Source of the DNA: Sulfuricurvum sp.
GTDB taxonomy: Bacteria; Campylobacterota; Campylobacteria; Campylobacterales; Sulfurimonadaceae
Reading direction: 5' to 3'
Assembly: GCA_011391735.1 (NCBI GenBank)
Contig: JAABPY010000204.1
Coordinates: forward strand, 1-40,978
Length of the DNA: 40,978 nt
In this document: in pieces, positions 8,177 through 16,330 of the stretch
Numbering within the stretch: the first letter of the stretch is position 1
Layout: each line of letters begins with the position of its first letter
Made by a program: the position numbers and the translations under genes
Notes under the pieces: model-generated
The model's input: the letters and a program-made list of their open reading frames with translations, nothing else
Told to the model about the DNA's origin: nothing
Database searches by the model: none

Positions 8177-9186
8177 AGGTTCTCAATCTTCTCAATAATC
8201 TTCACCGCCCCATTGGGGGCGATAAGCTTCTCTAATGCATCACTTTTCGCCATAATATCACTCGTTATCGCCTCTTTGAGTTTTTCAGATATCCCCTCCC
8301 CTTGACGCTCACACCACCCCGCATTATGATCGATAATATAATGGGCATTATGGTATTGATGATCCCCCGCTGCACTAGGATAAGGGATAAAGAACGCAGG
8401 GACACGTGCGGCACACAATTCCCATAAAGTACTCGCCCCTGAACGACTCACAGCAAAGTCACTTTTTTCGATCAAAGTGGCAATCTTTGTTGTAAATCCG
8501 TAAACTTCAGCATCAATATTCAAGAGATGATACGCATGGCGAACTCGCTCCTCCTCCGCAGCACCGCATTGATGAAGGATATGAATACCCCTCTCCTCAA
8601 GCCAAGGGGCAATCTCCAATGCCAAATCATTGATAAACTTCGCCCCTTGAGAACCCCCCAAAAAGATGATTGTACTGATACTATAGCGAGGGCGTGCACG
8701 TTGAAAATAGACCTCACTGACAGGATAATCGCAATGATTTGCCCCCTCTTCATAGGAGCTGTAAAACCCTTTGCAATAGGGGCGTAGTAACCCATTAAGC
8801 TTCCCAGTTATGGCATTTTGTTCATGGATGTATAAAGGAGTATGCGTAAGCAGCGACGCAATAGCCGCAGGGGCAGCCGAAAATCCCCCCACACTCACCA
8901 CCGCATCCGCATGAAAATCTTTGAGGATCTTCCGTGATGCCAATACCGCTTTAAAGATTTTCCACAGTGCGACGACTTTGCCTAACCCTTTTTTATTCAC
9001 AACTCCTGTCGTCTCTAAAAAATGGCTCTGCTGAAAAAGGGTACTGTTACCGAACCATTGACGATCCTGCCCCGAGGTAGAACCAATAAAAACAACATTA
9101 TGCCCACGAGACAGTGCCGCCTCCGCAAGCGATAAAGCAATTACAAGATGTCCTCCCGTACCGCCGCCTGTAAAAATTAGGTTCAT
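8173..9186 (-). CDS. murG: UDP-N-acetylglucosamine--MurNAc-(pentapeptide) pyrophosphoryl-undecaprenol transferase
   Basis: 337 residues. MurG adds GlcNAc to lipid I to make lipid II, the last cytoplasmic step of peptidoglycan precursor synthesis, at the inner leaflet of the membrane. The N-terminal 'TGGGTGGHL' loop, 'GGSQGAKFIND' at the start of the second Rossmann domain, and the UDP-GlcNAc-binding stretch 'RSGASTLWELCA' are all present. It ends near 'GDHQYHNA', as is usual. The start overlaps the ftsW stop by ATGA, so the two are translationally coupled. Its 3' end meets the msh operon head-on with a four-base overlap. Confidence 0.95.
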   Translation of the reverse strand: MNLIFTGGGTGGHLVIALSLAEAALSRGHNVVFIGSTSGQDRQWFGNSTLFQQSHFLETTGVVNKKGLGKVVALWKIFKAVLASRKILKDFHADAVVSVGGFSAAPAAIASLLTHTPLYIHEQNAITGKLNGLLRPYCKGFYSSYEEGANHCDYPVSEVYFQRARPRYSISTIIFLGGSQGAKFINDLALEIAPWLEERGIHILHQCGAAEEERVRHAYHLLNIDAEVYGFTTKIATLIEKSDFAVSRSGASTLWELCAARVPAFFIPYPSAAGDHQYHNAHYIIDHNAGWCERQGEGISEKLKEAITSDIMAKSDALEKLIAPNGAVKIIEKIENL

Positions 9187-10361
9187 TTTTTATCCCCTGC
9201 TTCATATTTTATTTTTTTCGATACCATCAGTACCATCCCAATACCAATACTTGATGCCAACATCGATGACCCCCCATAGCTCAAGAAAGGGACAGAGATC
9301 CCTTTGATGGGGGTGAGTCCACTAATTCCGTAGGCATTAATCATAAAGGCGAAGGTGATCAAAAGTCCCACCCCCAAACTAAAGAGATAATCAATATCCT
9401 CTACCGAACGATTAGCAACCTTAAAGAGACGGTGCAAAAGGGAAATAAACAAAAATGTGACAACAAAAACCCCAATAAACCCAAACTCTTCGGCAATTCC
9501 TGCGAGGACAAAGTCGGTATGCACTTCACTTAAGAATCCAAGCTTAAAGGTTCCGTTTCCTAACCCTGTCCCCCAAATACCCCCATTGTGAATGGCATTC
9601 ATCGAGTGACCGATTTGATACGCCTCCTCCCCGTTGGCAATGCGTAAATGTTGCGCTATTGATTCGGGGAAAAAGGCGAGGATGGTACTTTGTGCCGATG
9701 CCCACCATGAGAGGATACGTCCCATTCGGTGCGGTGCCATAGCAATAAAGAGGAGGAAAAATCCCACCGCCCCCGCAATCAGACTAAAGAAAAAACGCAA
9801 ACTACTCCCAGCAAAAAAGAGCATAATCGCCAAAGTAAGGGAGAGGACAACCACTTGCCCTAGATCATTTTGAACAATTGCGATCAAAAACATCACCATG
9901 ATAAATAATCCCGCATAGGGAGCAAACCGTTTGAACTCAGCAAACAGCCCCATCCCCCCATGATGTCCCAGTTTTCGGGAAAAACTCCACGCCAAGAAGT
10001 AGACAAATCCGATTTTGAAGAACTCTACGGGAGCAAGGGAAAAACCGACGATTTTAATCCACCGCTTCGCCCCCCCCACTTCGCTCACTAAAAATGAGGG
10101 TAAAAAAGGCATAATGAGCATCAAGACAATACTTCCCCAAAAGAGGGTCAATCCCAAGCGGTGAAGCCATACATCAGGATTAAGCTGAGCGATAACCCAC
10201 ATCAACATCATTGAGACAAAGGCGATAAACAATTCACGTCCCACGAAGTGAAAATTATCGTACTCATAAAGGATAACCGTATACGCCGAAAGGGTATACG
10301 AACAGATAATCCCTATCGTAATCAAGGCTGTTGTTAAAAGAAATAGTTTTTTATCAGGCAT
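9183..10361 (-). CDS. ftsW: Peptidoglycan glycosyltransferase FtsW (SEDS family)
   Basis: 392 residues, very hydrophobic, with about ten membrane helices. The SEDS signature near the C-terminus, 'TPIKGISVPFLSYGGSS', is typical of FtsW. FtsW polymerises lipid II at the septum together with a class B penicillin-binding protein, probably the FtsI encoded at 11850. Pairing with murG also favours FtsW over RodA. The ATG at 10361 has only a weak upstream ribosome site. A run of eight G on the coding strand (10070-10077) lies in the loop before 'GAKRW'. Confidence 0.92.
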   Translation of the reverse strand: MPDKKLFLLTTALITIGIICSYTLSAYTVILYEYDNFHFVGRELFIAFVSMMLMWVIAQLNPDVWLHRLGLTLFWGSIVLMLIMPFLPSFLVSEVGGAKRWIKIVGFSLAPVEFFKIGFVYFLAWSFSRKLGHHGGMGLFAEFKRFAPYAGLFIMVMFLIAIVQNDLGQVVVLSLTLAIMLFFAGSSLRFFFSLIAGAVGFFLLFIAMAPHRMGRILSWWASAQSTILAFFPESIAQHLRIANGEEAYQIGHSMNAIHNGGIWGTGLGNGTFKLGFLSEVHTDFVLAGIAEEFGFIGVFVVTFLFISLLHRLFKVANRSVEDIDYLFSLGVGLLITFAFMINAYGISGLTPIKGISVPFLSYGGSSMLASSIGIGMVLMVSKKIKYEAGDKK

Positions 10362-10474
10362 TTGTCTACTTAAATGTTAAAACGCCAAACGGAACACGTC
10401 CCGCTTGGCTACGCTAGCCGCTGAGGCACTAAAGCTAGCCTCCAAGGAGGCAGAAGTTTTCTAGATGTTTAGTG

Positions 10475-10480
10475 TATAAT
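10475..10480 (+). promoter_or_regulatory. Candidate sigma-70 -10 box (TATAAT) upstream of flgB
   Basis: A perfect TATAAT preceded by TG lies about 100 bases before flgB. No clear -35 hexamer is visible, which is usual in Campylobacterota. It would give housekeeping expression of the operon that ends in the essential ftsI. Confidence 0.4.
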
Positions 10481-10528
10481 TTTACAACAGTATAGCAAGT
10501 GACCATTAAAGAGTCGATAAAATAAAAG

Positions 10529-10545
10529 CGGAATAGTTTTTGCTT
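10529..10545 (+). promoter_or_regulatory. Sigma-54 (RpoN) promoter of the flgB operon
   Basis: CGGAATAGTTTTTGCTT has GG and GC separated by exactly ten bases and ends TTTTGCTT, matching the GGAA-N6-TTTGC form of sigma-54 promoters in Helicobacter and Campylobacter flagellar genes. The expected transcript start is near 10555, about 27 bases before the flgB start. Basal-body rod genes are established RpoN/FlgR targets in this group. Confidence 0.75.
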
Positions 10546-10581
10546 TCTCTTCAAAAGTAGTTATGAGAGGGTTTATAGAGT

Positions 10582-11013
10582 ATGGGGTTTAGTATATCCA
10601 AATCGCATGATTTGATGAAAAGTGCGCTGGATTATCGTGCAGCACGTCAGGATATGATAGCCAGTAATATTGCGAATGTCGATACCCCCAATTACCGTCC
10701 TCGTGACATCCGTTTTGAAGAGGCGCTGTCCCAAAAAACAGCCCAACTTTACGGGGTCAAGGATACGACACTTCAAATGACGAAAACAAGTGGTGCCCAT
10801 TTAAGCGGCATTGATACCACAAGCCAGATGAGAGGTACCACCTTTTTTCGGGATGGACATATGGCACGTAATGATGGTAACAGTGTTGATTTAGACGTAG
10901 AAAGTTCAGAAATGGCAAAAAACTCGACAATGTTCAATGCACTTACGGCAGCGATCAAAAAAGATTCAATGCTCTTTAAGAGTGTCATTGATGCGTCAGC
11001 TAAAACATCATAA
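10582..11013 (+). CDS. flgB: Flagellar basal-body rod protein FlgB
   Basis: 143 residues. FlgB is a proximal rod subunit exported by the flagellar type III apparatus, without a cleaved signal peptide. The N-terminal rod-family signature (DMIASNIANVDTPNYRPRD, residues ~26-44) and the C-terminal amphipathic helix are visible. Length matches the family (about 130-145). It is first in flgB-flgC-fliE-ftsI and lies just after a sigma-54 promoter. Confidence 0.95.
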   Translation: MGFSISKSHDLMKSALDYRAARQDMIASNIANVDTPNYRPRDIRFEEALSQKTAQLYGVKDTTLQMTKTSGAHLSGIDTTSQMRGTTFFRDGHMARNDGNSVDLDVESSEMAKNSTMFNALTAAIKKDSMLFKSVIDASAKTS

Positions 11014-11022
11014 GGATTTGTT

Positions 11023-11517
11023 ATGGCATTTTTAAACAGTTTTGATATTAGCGGTTACGGTTTATCCGCACAGCGTGTGCGTGTCAATACCGTCAGTTCG
11101 AACATTGCCAATGCCCAAACGACCCGAACCGCCGAAGGGGGACCGTATCGTCGCCAAGAGGTTATTTTTAAAGCAATTGATTTTAACAGTATTTATAATC
11201 AAGCACTGGAACGAAATAGCAACCAATTAGGGTATTCCGATCCTCTCAAAGAGGGGTTGGCAGGTTTAAAACCCAACCCTGCCATTATGAGTGTTGTTGT
11301 TGATAAAATCACTCGTGATGACAAAGCACCCAATATGAAATACGATCCATCGCATCCCGATGCCGATGCCAAAGGGTATGTTGCCTATCCCAATATTAAT
11401 CCCGTAATCGAAATGGCCGATTTGGTGGAAGCAACACGGTCATACCAAGCCAACGTAGCTGCATTCGAAAGTGCCAAAACTATAGCAAACGCTGCAATCA
11501 GTATTTTGCAAGCCTAA
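11023..11517 (+). CDS. flgC: Flagellar basal-body rod protein FlgC
   Basis: 164 residues, nine bases after flgB with an AAGGA ribosome site. The rod-family N-terminus reads 'RVNTVSSNIANAQTTRTAEG', followed by the usual insertion with 'YRRQEVIF'. The C-terminus has the conserved FlgC stretch 'NPVIEMADLVEATRSYQANV' and the terminal helix. It forms part of the proximal rod with FlgB and FlgF. Nothing unusual is seen. Confidence 0.95.
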   Translation: MAFLNSFDISGYGLSAQRVRVNTVSSNIANAQTTRTAEGGPYRRQEVIFKAIDFNSIYNQALERNSNQLGYSDPLKEGLAGLKPNPAIMSVVVDKITRDDKAPNMKYDPSHPDADAKGYVAYPNINPVIEMADLVEATRSYQANVAAFESAKTIANAAISILQA

Positions 11518-11532
11518 AAGGAATTTTAAATT

Positions 11533-11835
11533 ATGGCTGATATTCAAGCAATCAAACCGTTTTCAACTGCCGACTTGTTCAAAGCAAAAAGTATCGGTGG
11601 TACAGGAAATGGTGGTGTTGATTTTGCCCAAGAGCTCAAAAATGCCCTTGGAGATGTCAATACCCTGCAAGTCCAAAGTGACCAAGCGATGAGTGATATT
11701 GCAACAGGATCCGTCAAAGATCTTCATCAAGCCGCTATCGCCATCGATAAAGCGGAAATCAGTATGAAACTGATGCTCGAAGTACGCAACAAAGCTCTCA
11801 GTGCGTATAAAGAAATCACCCGTACACAAATGTAA
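11533..11835 (+). CDS. fliE: Flagellar hook-basal body protein FliE
   Basis: 100 residues, the normal size for FliE, which joins the MS ring to the rod. The family C-terminus is clear: 'HQAAIAIDKAEISMKLMLEV' followed by 'RNKALSAYKEITRTQM'. A ribosome site AAAAGGAA precedes the ATG. The stop is 14 bases before ftsI, so the two are probably cotranscribed. Confidence 0.95.
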   Translation: MADIQAIKPFSTADLFKAKSIGGTGNGGVDFAQELKNALGDVNTLQVQSDQAMSDIATGSVKDLHQAAIAIDKAEISMKLMLEVRNKALSAYKEITRTQM

Positions 11836-11849
11836 CGGGCCTTTCTTTT

Positions 11850-13661
11850 ATGCAACATTCTCCCAAATCTCATCGAATTCTTATTTTATTTCTCCTCCTT
11901 GTTGCTCTTTTTGGTATTTTTCTCACCGTTATGTTTTATACCGCTGTTCATGAACGTGACATCCCCTCTATTTACTCAGAAGAAAATTCTAAAGCGCAAC
12001 GGGGAAGTATTATCAGCGCCGATGGGTTTCACATTGCCACCACCCAAAAACTTTATAAAGTGGTGGTTAATACCCGTAATATTGATCCCCAAAAAGAGGA
12101 ACTCTTTATCAACCTCTTTAATATCTACAGTGGAATTGACCCCAAAGAGATACGTCAACGTCTCCACTCACGGCGTGGTTCCGTCACCCTAAGCTATCAT
12201 GTTGGGCCCAAAGAGGCGATGTATCTCAAGACGCTTGCATTTGAACTTCGAAAATTAAAAGTTTTTATCGAATACGAACTTCCCAATCATCAGCGTGTTC
12301 TACAAGGGCTTAACATCATCGAAAGTGGTGAAGCACGTGAATATCCCTACAAAGACCTCCTCTCCCCCCTTATTGGGTATCCTCGTAAAATGGAAGAGGA
12401 TGGATATACACGCATTTACGGTATCAAAGGGCTTGAAAAGTTCTTCGACGAAGAGCTAAACCCTCAGCAAAACAAGAGCCAACGGGCGTTGCGTGATGTC
12501 AATGGCTATCTTATTCTCAACAAGCAAAGCTCCATTAAGCCTCAAATCGATGGTTTTAACCTCAAACTCAATATCCCTATCGCCCTCCAAGCTCGGGCAG
12601 AAGCGATCACCGATCACATCAAAGAGCAACTTCAAGCCGATGAGATTATTGCTATCGTTATGGAATCCAAAACGGGGAAAATCCTAACACTTGCAAGTTC
12701 CAACCGTTTTGACCCCAGTCATATTAGTAAATCCGATTACCCCTCTCTTAATACCAATGCCATTGAGTACAGCTTTGAACCGGGATCGGTTATCAAACCC
12801 ATTATCTTCTCACTCCTGCTGGATCGCCAACTTATCAACCCCTACGATATGGTCAACGGACATAATGGACGCTACACAATGGGGCGTAAAACAATCGTTG
12901 ACGAGCACCCTTTTAGCATCATTAGTGCCGAAGATGTTATTGTCCACTCCTCCAACATCGGTATGGCACAGCTTGCCCAAAAATTCAATGGAACCGAATT
13001 TACGGAGGGGCTTAGCCGCTTTGGTTTTACCCATTTTAGCGGTATCGATTTACCCTACGAAAAACGGGGTTCCATCCCCAGCGCAGGCCAGCTCAACAAT
13101 TATCTTTATAAAGCAATCACCTCCTACGGATACGGGATGCGCTCCAATGCAATGCAAGTCCTCAAAGCTTATAATGTTTTTAACAATGGCGGAAAAATGG
13201 TCAACCCGATGGTTGTTGATTCCCTCATCGATGACAATGGTCGTTTAGTCCCTAGGCAAGTACAAGAACCCGTTCAAGTCATTGCCCCCGCAACCGCACA
13301 GAGAATGAAGCAAATTTTGATAAAAACGGTCAATGTGGGGACAGGGGTGGGAGCCATAACACCAGGGCTTGAAGTGGGAGGTAAAACAGGAACTGCTCAT
13401 ATTGCACGAAACGGGGGATACGTCAATAGCTATCACACCTCATTTGTCGGGTTTGCCAATGACAAAAAACACACCTACACGATTGGTATCACGGTCATCA
13501 ACCCCCGCACCGTCTATTTTGCCTCAATCACCGCCGTCCCTGTCTTCAAAGGAATCGTTGATATGATGATAGAGCAACACTACCTCACCCCCGATCCTAA
13601 TGCGGTAGCAGCCGCAGCTGTTGCTCAAGCGAATAAACATACCGCAACAACAACACATTAA
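11850..13661 (+). CDS. ftsI: Peptidoglycan D,D-transpeptidase FtsI (class B PBP3)
   Basis: 603 residues. An N-terminal membrane anchor (about residues 10-32) is followed by a PBP dimerisation domain (RGSIISADG) and a transpeptidase domain with the three penicillin-binding motifs: SVIK (Ser313 is the nucleophile), SSN (367-369) and KTG (512-514). It cross-links septal peptidoglycan with FtsW. Placement directly behind flgB-flgC-fliE matches Helicobacter pylori gene order. The C-terminus has a short Ala/Thr-rich tail. The ribosome site is weak, which suggests coupling to fliE translation. Confidence 0.93.
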   Translation: MQHSPKSHRILILFLLLVALFGIFLTVMFYTAVHERDIPSIYSEENSKAQRGSIISADGFHIATTQKLYKVVVNTRNIDPQKEELFINLFNIYSGIDPKEIRQRLHSRRGSVTLSYHVGPKEAMYLKTLAFELRKLKVFIEYELPNHQRVLQGLNIIESGEAREYPYKDLLSPLIGYPRKMEEDGYTRIYGIKGLEKFFDEELNPQQNKSQRALRDVNGYLILNKQSSIKPQIDGFNLKLNIPIALQARAEAITDHIKEQLQADEIIAIVMESKTGKILTLASSNRFDPSHISKSDYPSLNTNAIEYSFEPGSVIKPIIFSLLLDRQLINPYDMVNGHNGRYTMGRKTIVDEHPFSIISAEDVIVHSSNIGMAQLAQKFNGTEFTEGLSRFGFTHFSGIDLPYEKRGSIPSAGQLNNYLYKAITSYGYGMRSNAMQVLKAYNVFNNGGKMVNPMVVDSLIDDNGRLVPRQVQEPVQVIAPATAQRMKQILIKTVNVGTGVGAITPGLEVGGKTGTAHIARNGGYVNSYHTSFVGFANDKKHTYTIGITVINPRTVYFASITAVPVFKGIVDMMIEQHYLTPDPNAVAAAAVAQANKHTATTTH

Positions 13662-13668
13662 CGTGTTG
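13651..13668 (+). terminator. Small hairpin at the ftsI 3' end
   Basis: CAACAC-ATTAAC-GTGTTG spans the ftsI stop codon. No good U tract follows, so it is a weak candidate terminator or 3' stabiliser between the convergent ftsI and TolC-like genes. Confidence 0.3.
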
Positions 13669-13688
13669 CTCTTGCCTTCTCCTCCCTA

Positions 13689-15059
13689 TTAATTCTTATC
13701 AAAATTGTGATCCAACTCTCCCATTTCTATCTCCATCTCTAGTATATTCATTAATATTTTTACGTGATAATGTACTATTTTTTGTCTTACTTGCAATGTC
13801 TTCATTTCGCGTTGATTCAAAAGAAAAAGCTCACTTTGTCCCAACTCAAATTTACGCAATTCAGCTTTCTCTAACTGTTCAGCCAAAGCAACTTCCTTTA
13901 GTGCATTTGAATAATTTTCTTTTAATGCCTTCAATGTCTCTATCGTGATTATGGTATCTCTATTGGCCTCCAAAAGATTTTTTTTCATCTCATTGAAATT
14001 CTTATCTTTTTTACTTTGTATCTCTAAACGTTTCCCTTCATATTTTCGTCTCTCAGGGGCAAATGCTACCTCCAAAGAAACCTTAAATCCATTATCATAT
14101 ACCCTATCATGTACCCCAATAACAGTTACATCGAGCGTGGGATAGCGCATCAGTTCTGCTAGCTGCGACTCTTCATAGAGCTTTTCTTTTTCATATTCTA
14201 AAATTTGTATTTCGGGTCTATTAATAACTACTCTTTCTATCTGTACGTGTGCCTCTAATTCACCAACGGGTACGCTTGGAAGCTTGGGAAGCTCAAACGA
14301 TTCCTCAAACTCTTTTTGGGTAATGTTCAGATGATTTATAAGCTTTCCTTTGGTGACACCAAACGTATTCTCACGCTCTGTCAGTCGTTGAACTCGTTCA
14401 TTGACAAGTTGCTGCGCTTCTACGAGGAGAATAGGAGCCTCATCTCCCACCAAGACTTTTTTTTCAATCAATTTGTACTGTTGATGTGCTTTTTGTAAAA
14501 GTATTTTTTCCAACTCCAAAAGCTCCTGTTGAAACAGAAGCTGATAATAGTTTCCCAGTACATCCAAATGGAGTTCACGCAAACTCTTGACCATTTCTAA
14601 ATAGGACTCTTTAGAGTCCAAAGAGGCAAGCTTTAATGTTACTTTTCTCTGATTTGTTCCATGCAGCAGCGGTATAATTGGAGCCTTAACCCCAAGACGA
14701 ACTTCACCCTCATCACTTGTTTTTATATTGCTATACTCTTGTGTTCCTTGTGCTTTACGATACCCCATGAGGATATCCATCCCATTTTCCATTGGTTGTT
14801 CCACATAAATATCACTCAAACGTCCATCGCTTATAGGGTATTGCTTCTCATCATATTTCGCCCCTAATTTTGTATCAAATTCTCCTTGCGTATAAACAAC
14901 CTTAGCCTCTTGAATTTTTTGCTTGGCAATGATAGTAGCAACATACGGATTATTGTGATTCAACAGCTCATAAATCTTCGCTCGTTCCAAGAGACTCTTC
15001 CCATATGCAAAAGAAGAACTTATTACAAGGAGGCATACCCCTACTGTCGATAATTTCAT
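13689..15059 (-). CDS. TolC-family outer membrane efflux/secretion protein
   Basis: The track ORF starts at 15152, but the ATG at 15059 overlaps the adaptor gene stop by ATGA and begins a clear signal peptide (MKLSTVGVCLLVISSSFAYG), so 456 residues are preferred. Long heptad-rich helices (for example around 'LLQKAHQQYKLIEKKVLVGD' and 'EVALAEQLEKAELRKFELG') alternate with strand segments, as in the TolC repeat. It would form the outer-membrane channel for the ABC/HlyD pair encoded upstream. The substrate is unknown; no secreted-protein or peptide gene was seen next to it. Confidence 0.82.
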   Translation of the reverse strand: MKLSTVGVCLLVISSSFAYGKSLLERAKIYELLNHNNPYVATIIAKQKIQEAKVVYTQGEFDTKLGAKYDEKQYPISDGRLSDIYVEQPMENGMDILMGYRKAQGTQEYSNIKTSDEGEVRLGVKAPIIPLLHGTNQRKVTLKLASLDSKESYLEMVKSLRELHLDVLGNYYQLLFQQELLELEKILLQKAHQQYKLIEKKVLVGDEAPILLVEAQQLVNERVQRLTERENTFGVTKGKLINHLNITQKEFEESFELPKLPSVPVGELEAHVQIERVVINRPEIQILEYEKEKLYEESQLAELMRYPTLDVTVIGVHDRVYDNGFKVSLEVAFAPERRKYEGKRLEIQSKKDKNFNEMKKNLLEANRDTIITIETLKALKENYSNALKEVALAEQLEKAELRKFELGQSELFLLNQREMKTLQVRQKIVHYHVKILMNILEMEIEMGELDHNFDKN

Positions 15060-16330
15060 AAAGTTTTTCCCGGAGAAACCATTTTTGGAGGAATGGCATT
15101 TATCGTACGCCATATTTGGTACCAAATGGGAACGGTCGAAAGCCTTGCCCAAACCGTCCCACGTGTTCCAACTCTCAACATTTCATCGGATGGCCAAGGC
15201 TCTTTTGGATCTTCAACAACATACGCATAATAAAAACCCTCCTCAAACGAAATAGGATCCACACTATCAACCATCCCACTAAAAGTACCGTGCTTAATTT
15301 TTGGCCAACCCGACACTTCCAAAGCTGGCCAACCGTAAAATCGAATTCTAACGGGTAGCCCTTTTTTGATCAAAGGCATATTAAAATCAGAAATTTTTAA
15401 CAAGATAGCCCGCGTGGTTATTTTGGGAGCGAACAAAACAACATCATCCCCTTTAGAGATGTATCGATTTTTGTCATTCACCAACACCCTTAAGACGTGT
15501 CCATCTTTTTGCGCCACTACATCAGAAGTTGCATACCGTGCAATATCGGTTTTTTGACGCTCATCATCCCTCTTAAGACCATTTAAACGCACTTGTGCCG
15601 AATTCATTGTGTTATCAGCTGCACGAATTTTATGGAGCGCTTCTAGCAAATACTGCTCTTTTTCTTGCCGAATAATGTCAAGATTGCGTTTTTGAATATC
15701 CAAATCAATAGTGACTTTTTCCCACTCCGCTTTTGCTTTTGCATAAGTGTTCTCTGCGCGTTCCAAAGAGCGTTTGGACTCAATTGCATCGTGGAATAGC
15801 GCTTTTGTCCGTTCGTAATTTGCTTTCTCAACACTATAACCTTGCTGTATTGCGGTTTTTTTAAACTCTAAGCTTTTGAGTTCCTCTTGCGCTTGCCCCA
15901 GCCGCTTCTCATAAAGCTGACCCCCATTTTCCATTTGCTCCACTAAATTAGCACGATTTTTCGCTAGCGTTGCAAACTCCTCATTGGTATACCCTATCTG
16001 ATTATTGATACTTTCATCCATCCGATCAATTCGTTGGGAATAGTTTTGATCCAAATCGACCATTCGAAAAAGCTTGTCCCCTTTTTTAACTTGCTGATCT
16101 TCACGAACATAAATAGTTTCAACAAACCCATCAACCGTTGAAGCAATCTTATATCCTCTCTCCGATGGATTTTGAGCAATCAACGTCCCCTCACCCATAA
16201 CCGTTTGTTGCCAAGGCAAAAAAAGCATCCCAACCAATATCGCTATTATGATACTCGTAATGAGTAATAAACGATAAATCCCTCTATTTGGTGTCGTCGA
16301 CTCTAAAGATTTAAAATCAAATGAAATCAT
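15056..16330 (-). CDS. HlyD-family periplasmic adaptor protein
   Basis: 424 residues with one N-terminal membrane helix (about residues 21-42), a lipoyl-like half ('DGFVETIYVREDQQVKKGD'), a long coiled-coil hairpin of about 150 residues, and the second lipoyl half ('VAQKDGHVLRVLVNDKNRYI') followed by a beta-barrel. This is the membrane-fusion adaptor layout of type I secretion. It overlaps its neighbours by ATGA on both sides. Some Trp/Pro-rich sequence near the C-terminus (EPWPSDEMLRVGTRG) is typical of adaptors that end in the periplasm. Confidence 0.85.
   Translation of the reverse strand: MISFDFKSLESTTPNRGIYRLLLITSIIIAILVGMLFLPWQQTVMGEGTLIAQNPSERGYKIASTVDGFVETIYVREDQQVKKGDKLFRMVDLDQNYSQRIDRMDESINNQIGYTNEEFATLAKNRANLVEQMENGGQLYEKRLGQAQEELKSLEFKKTAIQQGYSVEKANYERTKALFHDAIESKRSLERAENTYAKAKAEWEKVTIDLDIQKRNLDIIRQEKEQYLLEALHKIRAADNTMNSAQVRLNGLKRDDERQKTDIARYATSDVVAQKDGHVLRVLVNDKNRYISKGDDVVLFAPKITTRAILLKISDFNMPLIKKGLPVRIRFYGWPALEVSGWPKIKHGTFSGMVDSVDPISFEEGFYYAYVVEDPKEPWPSDEMLRVGTRGTVWARLSTVPIWYQIWRTINAIPPKMVSPGKTL

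Larger units (their letters stand above)
10362..10581. other. Divergent intergenic region ftsW / flgB with two small hairpins
   Basis: 220 bases with no ORF. It holds an inverted repeat GGCTA-CGC-TAGCC (about 10406-10418) and a second one GCCTCC-AA-GGAGGC (about 10438-10451), with the heptamer GCTAGCC occurring twice. The hairpins would sit in the 5' leader of ftsW. A TATACT on the minus strand (10494-10489) is a candidate ftsW -10 box, without a convincing -35. Plus-strand promoters are listed separately. Confidence 0.5.

Noticed and set aside
10070-10077. C8 tract in ftsW as a phase-variation switch
   Set aside because: FtsW is essential, so on/off slippage is implausible.
12691-13248. 185-residue plus-strand ORF in another frame of ftsI
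   Set aside because: The ftsI frame carries all catalytic motifs; this frame is Ser/Thr/Pro-rich shadow sequence.
15060-15152. N-terminal extension of the TolC-like ORF
   Set aside because: It would hide a good signal peptide and run through the HlyD gene; the ATG at 15059 is in an ATGA overlap.
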